In this document: piece by piece, positions 54,252 through 63,735 of the stretch
How positions within the stretch are numbered: the first letter of the stretch is position 1
Layout: each line of letters begins with the position of its first letter
Assembly (NCBI GenBank): GCA_002077065.1
Contig: NAJO01000001.1
Span: 372,001-436,000, forward strand
Direction of reading: 5' to 3'
Source: Cryoendolithus antarcticus
Taxonomy: Eukaryota > Ascomycota > Dothideomycetes > Cladosporiales > Cladosporiaceae
Length of the DNA stretch: 64,000 nucleotides
Position numbers and translations under genes: made by a program
The notes under the pieces: generated by a model
What the model saw: the letters and a program-made list of their open reading frames with translations, nothing else
What the model was told of the DNA's origin: nothing
The model's database searches: none

Positions 54252-55442
54252 ATGCACTCACCCGCAATAAGTTCAGTGGCGGACTCCTCCACCTTCGAGA
54301 TCCCGCTCATCGACTTCTCAGAGTTCTTAAATGGTTGTCCAGAAACGAGACGTACTACTGCTATCGCAATCCTCACCGGTTTTCAGCGCTCCGGCTTCAT
54401 CTACCTGAAGAACTTTGGGCTTCCCAAACCCTTGGTCGCTGAGACATTCGCCAAGTCTGCAGCCTTTTTCAAACGACCTTTAGACCAAAAGAACTCGCTC
54501 GCCTGGACAACGCCAGCCGCTAACAGAGGCTATGTTGCAGAAGGGCTAGAGAAGGTCACAGATCGGACTGAGGGGCAGTCCATCGAGGAGCTTCGTCAAC
54601 AGGAAGGCCAGGACCTGAAAGAGTCGTTTGAAATCGGACGGGAAGGCGAAGAAGGGCACCCAAATCACTGGCCAGATCACCTCGATGCCGATGGAGGGAA
54701 GTTCAAGGCGCATATGCAAGAGTTCTTCGGCAAGTGTACACAACTGCACGTCGAGGTCATGAGGGCCATTGCTGTCGGACTCGGACTAGAGGAGCGCTGG
54801 TTTGACGGGTACTGTGACCAAGGAGACAACACCTTGAGGTTATTGCATTACCCCGAGGTAAGCACGGAGGTGTTCCGGAAGAACGGACTGCAGGTGAGGG
54901 CCGGGGCGCATACTGATTACGGGTGTGTATTTCCATTTAGCATGGAAGCCTTACAGCAAGTACCAACGAGTGATTTCTAGTAAGAGCAGTGAGGCCATCC
55001 GATCGATCCTGAAGGCGGCTGACTTGACCAGGGTCCATTACACTGCTCTTCCAAGACATGGCTGGCGGTCTCCAGGTAGAGTCACCCAACGGCACATTCG
55101 TTGATGCCACGCCGATCGAGGATACCGTTGTAGTGAACGCTGGCGATCTGCTGGCGAGATGGTCGAATGACAACGTTAAAAGTACCAAACATCGCGTCGT
55201 CGAGCCACGGAAAGCGGCTTTATCTGAGAAGCATCCGCCAAGATACTCGATAGCGTTCTTCTGTAACCCCAACTTCGACCGGTTCATCGAGGCGATTCCC
55301 GGGACGTATGATGAGGTGAATGTAAGAAAGTACGAGGGTGTCAATAGGTGAGTCGACCTTTGATACGGAAGTTGGGAACGCCGCTAATCTCCATCATCAC
55401 AGCGGGAAGTACCTTGAACAGCGTCTTGCTGCGACCTTTTAG
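54252..55442 (+). CDS. Thymine-7-hydroxylase, Fe(II)/2-oxoglutarate dioxygenase (3 exons)
   Basis: A predicted 342-residue dioxygenase oxidising the methyl group of thymine stepwise to 5-carboxyuracil. Exons 54252-54924, 55032-55347 and 55403-55442. The second intron (GTGAGT...CAG) is clear. The first (107 bp) is the only frame-keeping GT...AG choice but uses donor GTGTAT and leaves one extra Trp after HTDYG, where the family has HTDYGSITLL. Iron ligands are His 220, Asp 222 and His 278; Arg 295 in PPRYSIAFF fits 2-oxoglutarate binding. Family-specific segments include GFIYLKNFGLP, WTTPAANRGY, ESFEIGREGEEGHPN, GDLLARWSNDNVKSTKHRVV and the C-terminus KYLEQRLAATF. Divergent from isoorotate decarboxylase. 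Confidence 0.85.
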
Positions 55443-56844
55443 GAACCTCCTACCGCGGTAGGCCCACAGGGCTGACTCACGCTACCATTGACGAACGAGT
55501 CGACGCCCTCTCCAATACAGATCCGCTACTACTACAGTCTAGGGAGGCTAAGATGAATTGACCTTCCGTCATGCGTCGAGTACAGTACCTGTCTAGCGGT
55601 CTCGTTCCCAAGTGATCGTGGCCTTGAACACTAAGTTCACATCGACCTTGCTCCGTCAGCTCTCGTACGCTCAGTTTCCTGTTTGCCGGTGTGGGAGTTC
55701 AGAAATGATCGTTGATGCGCCGAACAGCGCTGTAAGAAAATCTGCATCGTAGTAAAGAGGGAAGGCAGTCATCTTAGATGTGCCAGTCAATGTGGGTACG
55801 CCTTGGCATGTGTAATAGGTAGTGGATCTTGTGGATCATCAATACTTCAGTAGCACGTCGGAGCCCGCCGATCCAGAAATGGTAGACCCTTGATGAATAC
55901 GACATACTGCCATTGCAACAAATGTGCGACTCTTGAAGTCGTCAGCATAACCCTCGGACCTGGGAGAGAGTGCGGACCAGTAGAGTGGTGCGCCGTAAGG
56001 CCATCCCCAGTCACCGAGCGCCACTAGGGGCAACACGCTGGCTGAAGTGCGATCCAGCTACAACATTGCATACAGAATTGCATAACAAATCGTCCAACAC
56101 GGCAGCTTGCCCAAGCCCGCGCCGTCGCGCTATTTTTCCAGAAGCAGGGCGAATAAGTGGCGCAAAGTAGTCGAACAATCCCCGCACTTCGCCCCGTAAA
56201 CGAAGCCTCGTGTGACACAGCAGCAGTGTTCGACTTCTCCGTGGCAGTGGCGGCTGCCAAGACGAAGGCATTGAGTGGCATGAAGTAGCGCGAGAATGTC
56301 GTGCAACGCATCGGGGCTGGATCGAAAGACGATGGTGTCGGAGACAGATCCGGCGGTGTGCTTCCCGAGGCCGATGGTCGGCGGTCTCTCCATCGCAATG
56401 CATTGCTTCCCTCAGAAGCCACGTCAAATGGGTCGGAATCTGCAAGTACATAGGCATAGCGTCGGCTGGCCCTACCTGAGCAAGTCATCATGTGGACACT
56501 GAATTGCGCCATGACTAGGCGTAACAGCAGGGCATGCACGTTTTCCGGAAGCTTACTGGAACAGCGTGACGCCTACACCTTATGGAGCATTTTCTCTCGT
56601 AAAACTTACGGGAATTCTACAGAACCTTCAAGGTCAGCGTGCTAGAAGACCCACCAACAAAATAAGGCAAGTACTCTCTACCACTCCACTCAGATCTTTC
56701 TTTCGACTTCACTTAGGCTGCGTCGCGACTTCCCTACTTCCATTGCGTGGTCGAGGTCAGCCACAGATCTCGGTCGCTCGGCTGCGACGCCCGGACCTGC
56801 ACCTGCGCCCCAGCTTTTCTGACCGCATCGGCGCTTTCCCAATA
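55443..56844. other. 1.4 kb intergenic upstream of the alpha-arrestin
   Basis: No gene supported. Minus-strand frames of 148 and 171 codons at 56011-56539 are Ser/Arg/Cys-rich without motifs and overlap one another, so I treat them as chance. The arrestin frame is open upstream to 56566 without an ATG and probably includes 5'-UTR. Confidence 0.4.
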
Positions 56845-58317
56845 ATGCCGATCAACAGAATCTTGGGCATCGACTTTGGACGGCGTTCGCAGCAGCAAGA
56901 TATCACTCAGGCGCAGCGAAATAGACTCGACGATCCATTGAAGAGGCGACAGTCAGGCACACAAACCGTCACTGAGATCGATCCGCCCAGCATGGAGCAC
57001 GTACGTCCAAGTATAGCGGCCATCACTCATATCAAGGGCTCGAGCAAGTCGAGGGATGGGCGGAAAGAATCCAAGGATCGCTCGGGCTCGCGCGATGTTC
57101 GCAGTGGCCCAGGATCACCTCGCGCCATGTCATTTCAGAAGCCAGTCAAGTTGGCAATGGTTGTCGAAAGTCCGCCTGCGATGTTCTTCAATGTCGCGAC
57201 AGCATCATCATCTGGCTACCTACTATCTGGAAGGCTGCAGGTCACCCCACAGTCAGGCGACGTTGTTATGGACAGTATCACGATGTACCTCGAAGCTACG
57301 ACGTCGACGAAGAAGCCTGTGGAGCATCGTTGTAGGGAATGCGCGACGCAAGTCTCAGATCTCTACGAGTGGAACTTCTTCCAGAAACCCAAAACATTCA
57401 AATCACTAAACGGCACACAAGACCTTCCCTTCTCGCACCTCATACCTGGCCATCTCCCCGCAACCACACATGGTCAAATCGGCAGCATTGACTACTCCCT
57501 CCACGTCCGCGCTCGGTCGTCTGATGGCCAAGAGACGGAGTTCCGCCGCGACCTCCCCATTGGCCGTGCATTGATGCCCGGAAACGACAAGAACAGCGTC
57601 CGCGTCTTTCCTCCTACCAATCTCAACCTGCACGTCACTCTTCCATCAGTCATTCACCCCATCGGCTCATTCCCGGTCCAATGCCGGATGACAGGAATAG
57701 TCACCAAACGCGACGACACGCAGAACCGCTGGAGACTCAGGAAACTGACCTGGCGAATTGAGGAAATCGAGACTGTCGTCTCTCCCGCATGTCCGAAGCA
57801 TGGCGCTAAGCTCGGTGGCGAAGGCAAGGGCATGCAGCACGAAGCCCATCGCGATCTGGGTGCTGCAGAGATCAGAAACGGCTTCAAGACCGATTTCGCC
57901 GATAACATGGTCGAAGGCGAGTTTGAGGCGAGCTGTAATCTCACGAATGTACGGGAAGGAGGACGTGCTCAGTGCGATGTGGACTCTCCAAATGGACTGA
58001 AGATCTCACACATACTCGTCCTCGAGCTCGTTATTGCCGAGGAATGGGCGAGCAACAAAAAGCCGCAGTCTGCTACTCCGACAGGCGCGGCGAGGGTCCT
58101 GAGAACTCAGTTTAATCTGTGTGTGACAGAGAGGCAAGGCATGGGTATTGCTTGGAACGATGAGGAGCCGCCATTGTACGAAGACGTGGAGCCTGGCCCA
58201 CCACTGTACTTGCCAGATAGCCCGCCTCACTATGCGGCAGATCTGACGACCATGGAAGACTACACTGGGGATCTGCATGAGCTAGGCGAAGACATCGGGG
58301 AGCTAAGGCTGGAGTAG
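56845..58317 (+). CDS. Alpha-arrestin, LDB19/Art1-like, with PPxY motifs
   Basis: A 490-residue alpha-arrestin related to Ldb19/Art1, an adaptor that recruits the Rsp5 ubiquitin ligase to plasma-membrane transporters for endocytosis. After a basic, Ser-rich N-terminus of about 90 residues, the arrestin fold starts at KPVKLAMVVESPPAMFFNVA and continues through SGYLLSGRLQVTPQSGDV and a pair of CxxC-like cysteines (HRCRECATQVSDLYEW), then FSHLIPGHLPATTHG and a second beta half. Near the C-terminus three PPxY motifs follow one another (PPLY, PPLY, PPHY). The start MPINRILGIDFG at ATG 56845 agrees with the N-terminus of relatives. Single exon. Confidence 0.87.
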   Translation: MPINRILGIDFGRRSQQQDITQAQRNRLDDPLKRRQSGTQTVTEIDPPSMEHVRPSIAAITHIKGSSKSRDGRKESKDRSGSRDVRSGPGSPRAMSFQKPVKLAMVVESPPAMFFNVATASSSGYLLSGRLQVTPQSGDVVMDSITMYLEATTSTKKPVEHRCRECATQVSDLYEWNFFQKPKTFKSLNGTQDLPFSHLIPGHLPATTHGQIGSIDYSLHVRARSSDGQETEFRRDLPIGRALMPGNDKNSVRVFPPTNLNLHVTLPSVIHPIGSFPVQCRMTGIVTKRDDTQNRWRLRKLTWRIEEIETVVSPACPKHGAKLGGEGKGMQHEAHRDLGAAEIRNGFKTDFADNMVEGEFEASCNLTNVREGGRAQCDVDSPNGLKISHILVLELVIAEEWASNKKPQSATPTGAARVLRTQFNLCVTERQGMGIAWNDEEPPLYEDVEPGPPLYLPDSPPHYAADLTTMEDYTGDLHELGEDIGELRLE

Positions 58318-59054
58318 ATTGAGGGTGATCTCGGAATTTTGAGATGCGACAGCATCGTGCGTGGTGGGTGGGACGGACAAGTTGCGGTAATCATTCTTGT
58401 GCAGCGTAGGCGTTCTGGCATAGTGAGGGGGATGGGCACGAACCAGATGTTCGGAATCTTTGCTGGTATGCGGTGGACGCGTCCCGAGTATACCCAACTT
58501 CATTATCAGCGATAGCAATAGTATGCATGGTTCCTCAGTATACTCCTAATGCGCATCTGTCAATTCTTGCTCGATAACCCACACCAGTTCCAAAGTGGTT
58601 GTGGCCGCAACGCCCGACAAAATGGCAAGAAGCGCGCTCAAAGGGTTGCAAAAGGAAAATTATTTTAGTGTGATCTACGCAGGGATCGCTGCGAAGATAT
58701 TAGTACGTGGAGGAGCACATGGAGTTTCTGCAGGTTGAACTCACAACCTGCAATCTCTTGATTCGTAGTCAAGCGCCTTGCCATTGGGCCAGCAGGCCAG
58801 TCATGGCAGGAAATATAACTTTATTGTTTATGATCCATGCTAAGATTTCGGCCTCAAAAGATGCATCCGACGTTTCCGACATGCCCTTAATCAGTGTATC
58901 TAATGGTAAGGTATCGCAAGGCCATGTCCCCTGTGACGACGTCTTCATCCACGCTGCACATTTCGTGCCATGCTTTGCCAGTCGTAGTGATTACTACGCT
59001 TCTACGGCCGCATCGACAACGATCCGCGCTGGTACTCAGGTGACATCGCCTGGG
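58318..59054. other. Intergenic with a tRNA-Arg-like remnant
   Basis: Apart from the tRNA-like segment at 58727-58798 nothing was recognised. The frame of the next gene is open through here but without homology before ATG 59055. Confidence 0.45.
58727..58798 (-). pseudogene. tRNA-Arg(ACG)-like sequence with defective T arm
   Basis: Read on the minus strand from 58798, the 5' part is a good tRNA: acceptor GGCCTGC, D arm GCC...GGC with loop CAATGGCAA, and an anticodon arm CTTGA-CTACGAA-TCAAG with anticodon ACG (58764-58766). The T stem GCAGG/CCTGC is present, but its loop is 12 nt instead of 7, and the 3' acceptor strand expected to be GCAGGCC is missing. It is likely a damaged tRNA copy or insertion scar. 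A T-loop variant that still functions is less likely because the acceptor cannot pair. Confidence 0.5.
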
Positions 59055-60173
59055 ATGCGGCGCACGACGAAGAAAATTCTTGTCAACTTTTCGTTGTTTG
59101 GCCTAGCCTTGCTCTTCATTCTGTACCTCAATCGCAGCGGACGCGGCTCTCGAAAGACGTTTGACTGGACGACGATCCGATACCAAACCACTGCATCGAA
59201 GCCACCCGACGCTTATGGCGTTTGCCCAGGATTGGCAACATCAGCCAAGGCGGCTCTTGTCGTTGCACGGGTGGCTGCAGATGGAGCCTCGAACTGGACC
59301 GCGACTCTTGCAGAGCGGTATCACCTTTGCATATACACCGCGGATGAAAAACCTAAGGATGGCTCAACGGTGCTTCGAATCCCTGCGAATCGCGCCCACG
59401 AAGCAATTCCATACTTGACATACATCGTCGATAATTACGATGCTCTTCCCGAAGCCTCTGTCTTTGTCCATGGTTCTCGGTTTGCCTGGCACAATGATCA
59501 TCCAGTCTACGACAATCTGCCCCTTCTTCAGAATCTCAATGTAGCTGCTGCACTGTCTTCGAGTGGCTACCACAATCTGCGTTGCGACTGGAGCGCTGGC
59601 ACATGCCCTCCTTCGACAGCCCCGCAAGGTAGCCTCGAGACAAGCATGAACGCCGGACTCGAGCCCTGGAATCAACGAGCCGTATCTGATGCTGCTCTGC
59701 CATCAGCACTGCTACACCTCTTCGGCAATGGCAAGGACACTAGATCGATTGCGCTCGGTCGAAGCGATGCAGTGCGTTCGCAATGCTGCGCGCAATTCGT
59801 AGTTGCTCGCGAGAACATCTACCAGCATTCGCGGGATGGGTATGTTGCTCTACGGCAATGGCTTCTGGACGATGGACTGAATAGTGCACCAAAGGACGAT
59901 CGCATTGCTGGTCGAGTGGTCAGCTACCTATGGCACGTACTTTTCTTGCCGAGAAAAGGCTTTGCTCCACGCAGCTCGGCTGGAGTCCTCGAGGGGATTG
60001 ATCTAAACAGGTTGAACGATATGGCTTGTCCGAGCGCAGCCGACTGCTACTGTAGACTCTATGGGAGATGCGACTTGCAACACTGTACGACCAAAGAGTC
60101 CTGTGCGGGGCAGTATGAGGTGCCGAAAGACTTCAAGCTTCCTGCAGATTGGGCTGCGAGGCATGGAGGATGA
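59055..60173 (+). CDS. DUF3431 type II membrane protein
   Basis: A 372-residue DUF3431 protein from ATG 59055. A short basic N-terminus (MRRTTKK) and a hydrophobic segment at about 9-25 (LVNFSLFGLALLFILYL) predict a type II membrane protein with the domain in the secretory lumen. The DUF3431 core is clear: HEAIPYLTYIVDNYDALPEA, then VFVHGSRFAWHNDHP and DNLPLLQNLN, with several conserved Cys near the end (CPSAADCYCRLYGRCDLQHC). The family is common in fungi and is suspected to be glycosyltransferase-like, without proof. The upstream open frame (58707-59054) has no homology and overlaps the tRNA-like segment. Confidence 0.87.
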   Translation: MRRTTKKILVNFSLFGLALLFILYLNRSGRGSRKTFDWTTIRYQTTASKPPDAYGVCPGLATSAKAALVVARVAADGASNWTATLAERYHLCIYTADEKPKDGSTVLRIPANRAHEAIPYLTYIVDNYDALPEASVFVHGSRFAWHNDHPVYDNLPLLQNLNVAAALSSSGYHNLRCDWSAGTCPPSTAPQGSLETSMNAGLEPWNQRAVSDAALPSALLHLFGNGKDTRSIALGRSDAVRSQCCAQFVVARENIYQHSRDGYVALRQWLLDDGLNSAPKDDRIAGRVVSYLWHVLFLPRKGFAPRSSAGVLEGIDLNRLNDMACPSAADCYCRLYGRCDLQHCTTKESCAGQYEVPKDFKLPADWAARHGG

Positions 60174-60274
60174 ACGTCCTCCAATCCAGGAGTTTTGATG
60201 ATGACATCTGACCAAATCCAACGCCGCAACACGGACAAGGGAAGGCATACCGCTCTTCCGACGATGATCTACGA

Positions 60275-61945
60275 TCAAGTCACATACTTATCTGGATATC
60301 CTCTATCGCACACAGCATACTGCCAGCCAACAGTCCACCGAACGCTGCCCATGATTACGATCACGAGACACAATGCTCCAACGATACTCGACAGGGCGTA
60401 GACATATCCGTGCCTCTTCCTCAAGCCATTGCTCTCCGCCACCCAAGTACTAACGGTAGTCAAACACCCACAAAAGCCATCCTGCATGCCCTGCAGGACT
60501 TGACACCCGACTAAACCGCCACCGACAAGTCCAGCAGAGCCAAGTCCAACTTGCTGGAAGTCGTAGAGCATGCCTTCGATCGCAGTGCCGAACATGTTCA
60601 CTGCGAAGGTGCCGAGTGGAAATGAATGGACGAGCGGATTGAGCCTCACTGAGGCATAGTGGCGCAGCAGACAGCCTAAAGGCGCAAAGACGATGGCGAA
60701 AAGCACTGTGCCACGCCAAGTCTCATTTGATCGATCGCCTCGAGAGGATGGACCGGACGGGCGATCTGGTGGGAAGATCGCTAGAAGTATGGCGCCAAGC
60801 CAGCAAAGCCAAGCGACCGCGACGATTGCAAAGTCGACGAATTGTCGGATGATACGGGTAGATATTCGCGGAGTCCACGGCTCTAGTAGTTGCGCGGTAT
60901 GTGCGCCGACTATCACACCGCCCAGTGACAGAGCGAGCGTCGAGATGATCACTGCAAATAGCGCGTTGAAGGAGTAGCCAGCGTTGCGGCTAGCACTTGA
61001 AGCGTTAGTCACACGGGTTGTGCTATCGTATACATGATTGGTGGGTGTCGGTAAGTTGTTTGCCAGAGCACCGAACATGTCGCGAGCGAATGAAGAAAAT
61101 GATGTGAACGATCCGCAGAACCCAGTCGCTATGCCAACGTACAGAGGTATGGTCTTCTTGATCTTGCCAGTCTCGGCCTTCGCGAGCTTGTCGAAGTCTG
61201 TCGAGTCGTTCGACCATCGTTCTGTCGTAGTCTTCTCTGTCGTACCGGGTGCGATCCAGTAGCTACTGAAGAGGTGCTTGTCCTCGGCCAAGAATCCCAG
61301 GACGAACGAGCCTGCCATATTTGCCCAGATCACTGGAGTGACTATAGGTGTGCCAGGGTAGAAGGTGATCCACTGCATCCCTAAGCGTGCCAATGTACCC
61401 CAGATAGCAAAGAAGATCAGGTGGGATACTGTGCAAAGTTCGGTCCACCATCGGGATTGAGGCGGTGGACCTTGATGGTCCTGCTTTGGCAGATACTCCT
61501 CTGGCTTTCTTGCGGTATAGGCAGGCTGGCTGAGCGATGTATCTGATGGCTTTGGCTCTAGATCGGCGACTCCGCTCTGTCGTGAGATGCTGTGATCGAA
61601 CAAGGGCAGCGCAGTAGGCACGACATCGTCAACGGCCCTATTGCTGAAGTCATCGGCATCCGGCCCTCCTTTCACAGGTCCCAGAGCATATGGGTCCTCT
61701 GCACTTGAAATATGGCGTAGCAGCGGTACTGGCGGTGCATTCGCATCTCGGCCCCGAAATGGATCGCGTTGGCTTGCACCGCTGTTGGGGCGGGAACGTC
61801 GCTCATGTCTTTGATCGGCGTAGTAGCTGCTTCGTCTGCTCGGTACGCTGCCAGACCATCGCCTCTTATGCTGATTTGATTCCAATGGTGCATCAGATAC
61901 CAGTGGCTTTGCCTCCGGTGGCGATGGCATGGGCCAGTCATCCAT
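60275..61945 (-). CDS. FEX1: Fluoride export channel FEX (two CrcB domains)
   Basis: A 556-residue fluoride channel of the CrcB/FEX family, which protects eukaryotic microbes by passive fluoride export across the plasma membrane. The first about 170 residues are hydrophilic and Ser/Pro/Arg-rich, longer than in yeast FEX. Two CrcB halves follow: the first with WGTLARLG, NMAGSFVLGFLAE and TGFCGSFTSFSSFARDMFG, the second with APLGCLLRHYASVRLN, GTFAVNMFGTAIEGM and DGFCGCLTTVSTWVAE. The pore Asn and paired Phe positions of the family (N near the AGS/FGT motifs, F in FCG) are visible in both halves. ATG at 61945, single exon. It ends 101 bp from the convergent DUF3431 gene. Confidence 0.93.
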   Translation of the reverse strand: MDDWPMPSPPEAKPLVSDAPLESNQHKRRWSGSVPSRRSSYYADQRHERRSRPNSGASQRDPFRGRDANAPPVPLLRHISSAEDPYALGPVKGGPDADDFSNRAVDDVVPTALPLFDHSISRQSGVADLEPKPSDTSLSQPAYTARKPEEYLPKQDHQGPPPQSRWWTELCTVSHLIFFAIWGTLARLGMQWITFYPGTPIVTPVIWANMAGSFVLGFLAEDKHLFSSYWIAPGTTEKTTTERWSNDSTDFDKLAKAETGKIKKTIPLYVGIATGFCGSFTSFSSFARDMFGALANNLPTPTNHVYDSTTRVTNASSASRNAGYSFNALFAVIISTLALSLGGVIVGAHTAQLLEPWTPRISTRIIRQFVDFAIVAVAWLCWLGAILLAIFPPDRPSGPSSRGDRSNETWRGTVLFAIVFAPLGCLLRHYASVRLNPLVHSFPLGTFAVNMFGTAIEGMLYDFQQVGLGSAGLVGGGLVGCQVLQGMQDGFCGCLTTVSTWVAESNGLRKRHGYVYALSSIVGALCLVIVIMGSVRWTVGWQYAVCDRGYPDKYVT

Positions 61946-62315
61946 ACCGGTGCTTTGATGGGTTATGTCTTCCTCAAATCATCGAGTTGAGCGCACTCCG
62001 CGGCACCGGCTAGATATTTTCAGGTCGTACATGATGTCCTGGTGATCTAGCTCTCCACCGGTCTATACTTCTTAGAGGATATGGAAAGCAATCGGCTGTA
62101 GACAATATAACGTATGTTGATCTACGCGTAGACAGGGGTGCCATTCCGACAAGCTTTCAACGGCATGGCAGACCCACCTCGCCCAACGGCTGCATGCATT
62201 GTTGGCATCGCTTCCCAATGACTCAAGCAACATTAACAAACATAGCGTTACCTACATGAGCAGTAGAGCCGTCGCCAACGCTCATTGATACACTCAAGCC
62301 ACATCATTCCCAATT
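61946..62315. other. Divergent promoter region, FEX and FUR1
   Basis: The two genes start 370 bp apart on opposite strands. No further elements recognised. Confidence 0.45.
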
Positions 62316-63259
62316 ATGGCTTCCCTCCCCCCAAATGTCCACGTCTCAACCCACCCCTGCCTCCAAGCAAAGCTCTCCCAACTCCGCTCAGCCTCCACGA
62401 GCTCGCGGGAAACGAAGCAGCTCGTCCACGAGATAGCCACGATCATAGGCTGTGAAGCTTTAGCGAAAGGCCTCTCCATCGAGGAGACCGGAATTGTAAG
62501 TCCCAACACCCTCTCCAGCCAACGGAGGCTGACGACGTATACAGTAAGGAGGATGCTTATCACATGTCTGGGTTAGGATGTCTCGCCTCTGGGCTATGAG
62601 TTCACAACATACACGACTTCGCCATCGTCGATTTGCCTGGTTCCGATCTTGAGATCAGGGTTGTCGATGGTGGAGGCCGTACAATCTTTACTCCCGGCGC
62701 CCGTACCGGTGCATCATCTAGGTATGCCACTCCCTACCATCCCATTCAAGAAGCAGCATCGCCTTCCTCTGGCGCGTTCATCGCCGGTGCTCCTCTTGAC
62801 TTTTTTAATCTACATCTCCTCTCCGTTGCTCAGTTTCCGTGTCACTTCTCAAACATTCACTGTTACTATCCTCTTCGTCTCCGCCTCTAATAACACATAG
62901 GCCTCTACCGCGAACCTTCAACCCTGCAACCAGTCGAATACTACAATAACCTGCACACCTCTTCGCCAAATTCCCGTTCAACTCCCATTCCGCAATTGGC
63001 CCTGCTCCTCGATCCTCTGATTGCCACAGGGTCCACCGTTTGCGCCGCCATCGACAGCTTACGGGACTGGGGCGTCGAGCGCGTGATTAGCATTCACGTT
63101 CTAGCGAGCAGGGAGGGCTTGGCTAAAGCTGTAGAGGCCTGGCCTGATGGCGTGGAATTTTGGGTTGGCGGCGTGGAGGAAGGGGTCGATGAACGGGGGA
63201 TGCTAAGGCCAGGGGTGGGAGATGTGGGGGATAGGCTGTTTGGGGCTGTTGGGAAGTAG
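62316..63259 (+). CDS. FUR1: Uracil phosphoribosyltransferase (3 exons)
   Basis: A 227-residue cytosolic enzyme that makes UMP from uracil and PRPP. Exons are 62316-62495, 62577-62721 and 62901-63259; introns of 81 bp (GTAAGT...TAG, phase 0) and 179 bp (GTATGC...TAG, phase 1). Splicing restores the full UPRT fold: SRETKQLVHEIATIIGCEAL in exon 1; DVSPLGYEFTTYTTSPSSIC with VPILRSGLSMVEAVQSLLP in exon 2; then GLYREPSTLQPVEYYNNL and the PRPP-binding loop LLDPLIATGSTVCAAI in exon 3, ending in GDVGDRLFGAVGK. It accepts uracil made by the isoorotate decarboxylase at 52.8 kb. Single-frame ORF calls miss its true structure. Confidence 0.93.
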
Positions 63260-63735
63260 GGAGTCGGAGAGAAGGGCAGGAGATTAAAGGGTGAGACGGC
63301 AGCGGCGGGTTCATGGCCCAGGTTGCAAGGGTCGATCACGAGGATGGTTGCATGTGTGCGAGTGAGTTGTAGGCGCAATACCCACTGGAACGGCTTCGTT
63401 TCTGATACTCCAATTCGCTTACGCACGCGTGGCTTGGCTCGGCCGGGGGCTGTCCGAACTTCTCCAACTCACGAGGCGACCACTCAGCCCTGCCAACTTA
63501 CGATCTGATAGAACGCGACCGCAAGCCACGCCTGATGAGTCCTCCCCTTTGGCCTACATTTGGCACATGGCTTGCGCATAATGCATATCGATGATCGTTG
63601 TCGTATGCTCTCTGCGGTAGAGCGGTACGATCCAAAGCGGCAGGCCTGCAATATCGTGAGCATTTCGATATATCCCTAGATCCTCTCTGTATTCCCTCTA
63701 CCTTCCCATTCCCTCTATCCTCACCGTAGCATGCC
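63260..63735. other. Intergenic between FUR1 and the SGNH hydrolase gene
   Basis: FUR1 3' end and promoter of the esterase gene. Nothing else recognised. Confidence 0.45.

Noticed and set aside
52811..55442. Secondary-metabolite gene cluster
   Set aside because: A 2OG oxygenase and an amidohydrolase side by side first suggested this, but there is no polyketide, peptide or terpene synthase, and both match thymine salvage closely.
56011..56539. Overlapping minus-strand frames of 148 and 171 codons
   Set aside because: Two frames cover the same DNA, neither shows motifs or sensible start context. Left as intergenic.
58707..59054. N-terminal extension of the DUF3431 frame
   Set aside because: It runs through the tRNA-like segment and has no homology; the MRRTTKK start with a membrane anchor is far more sensible.
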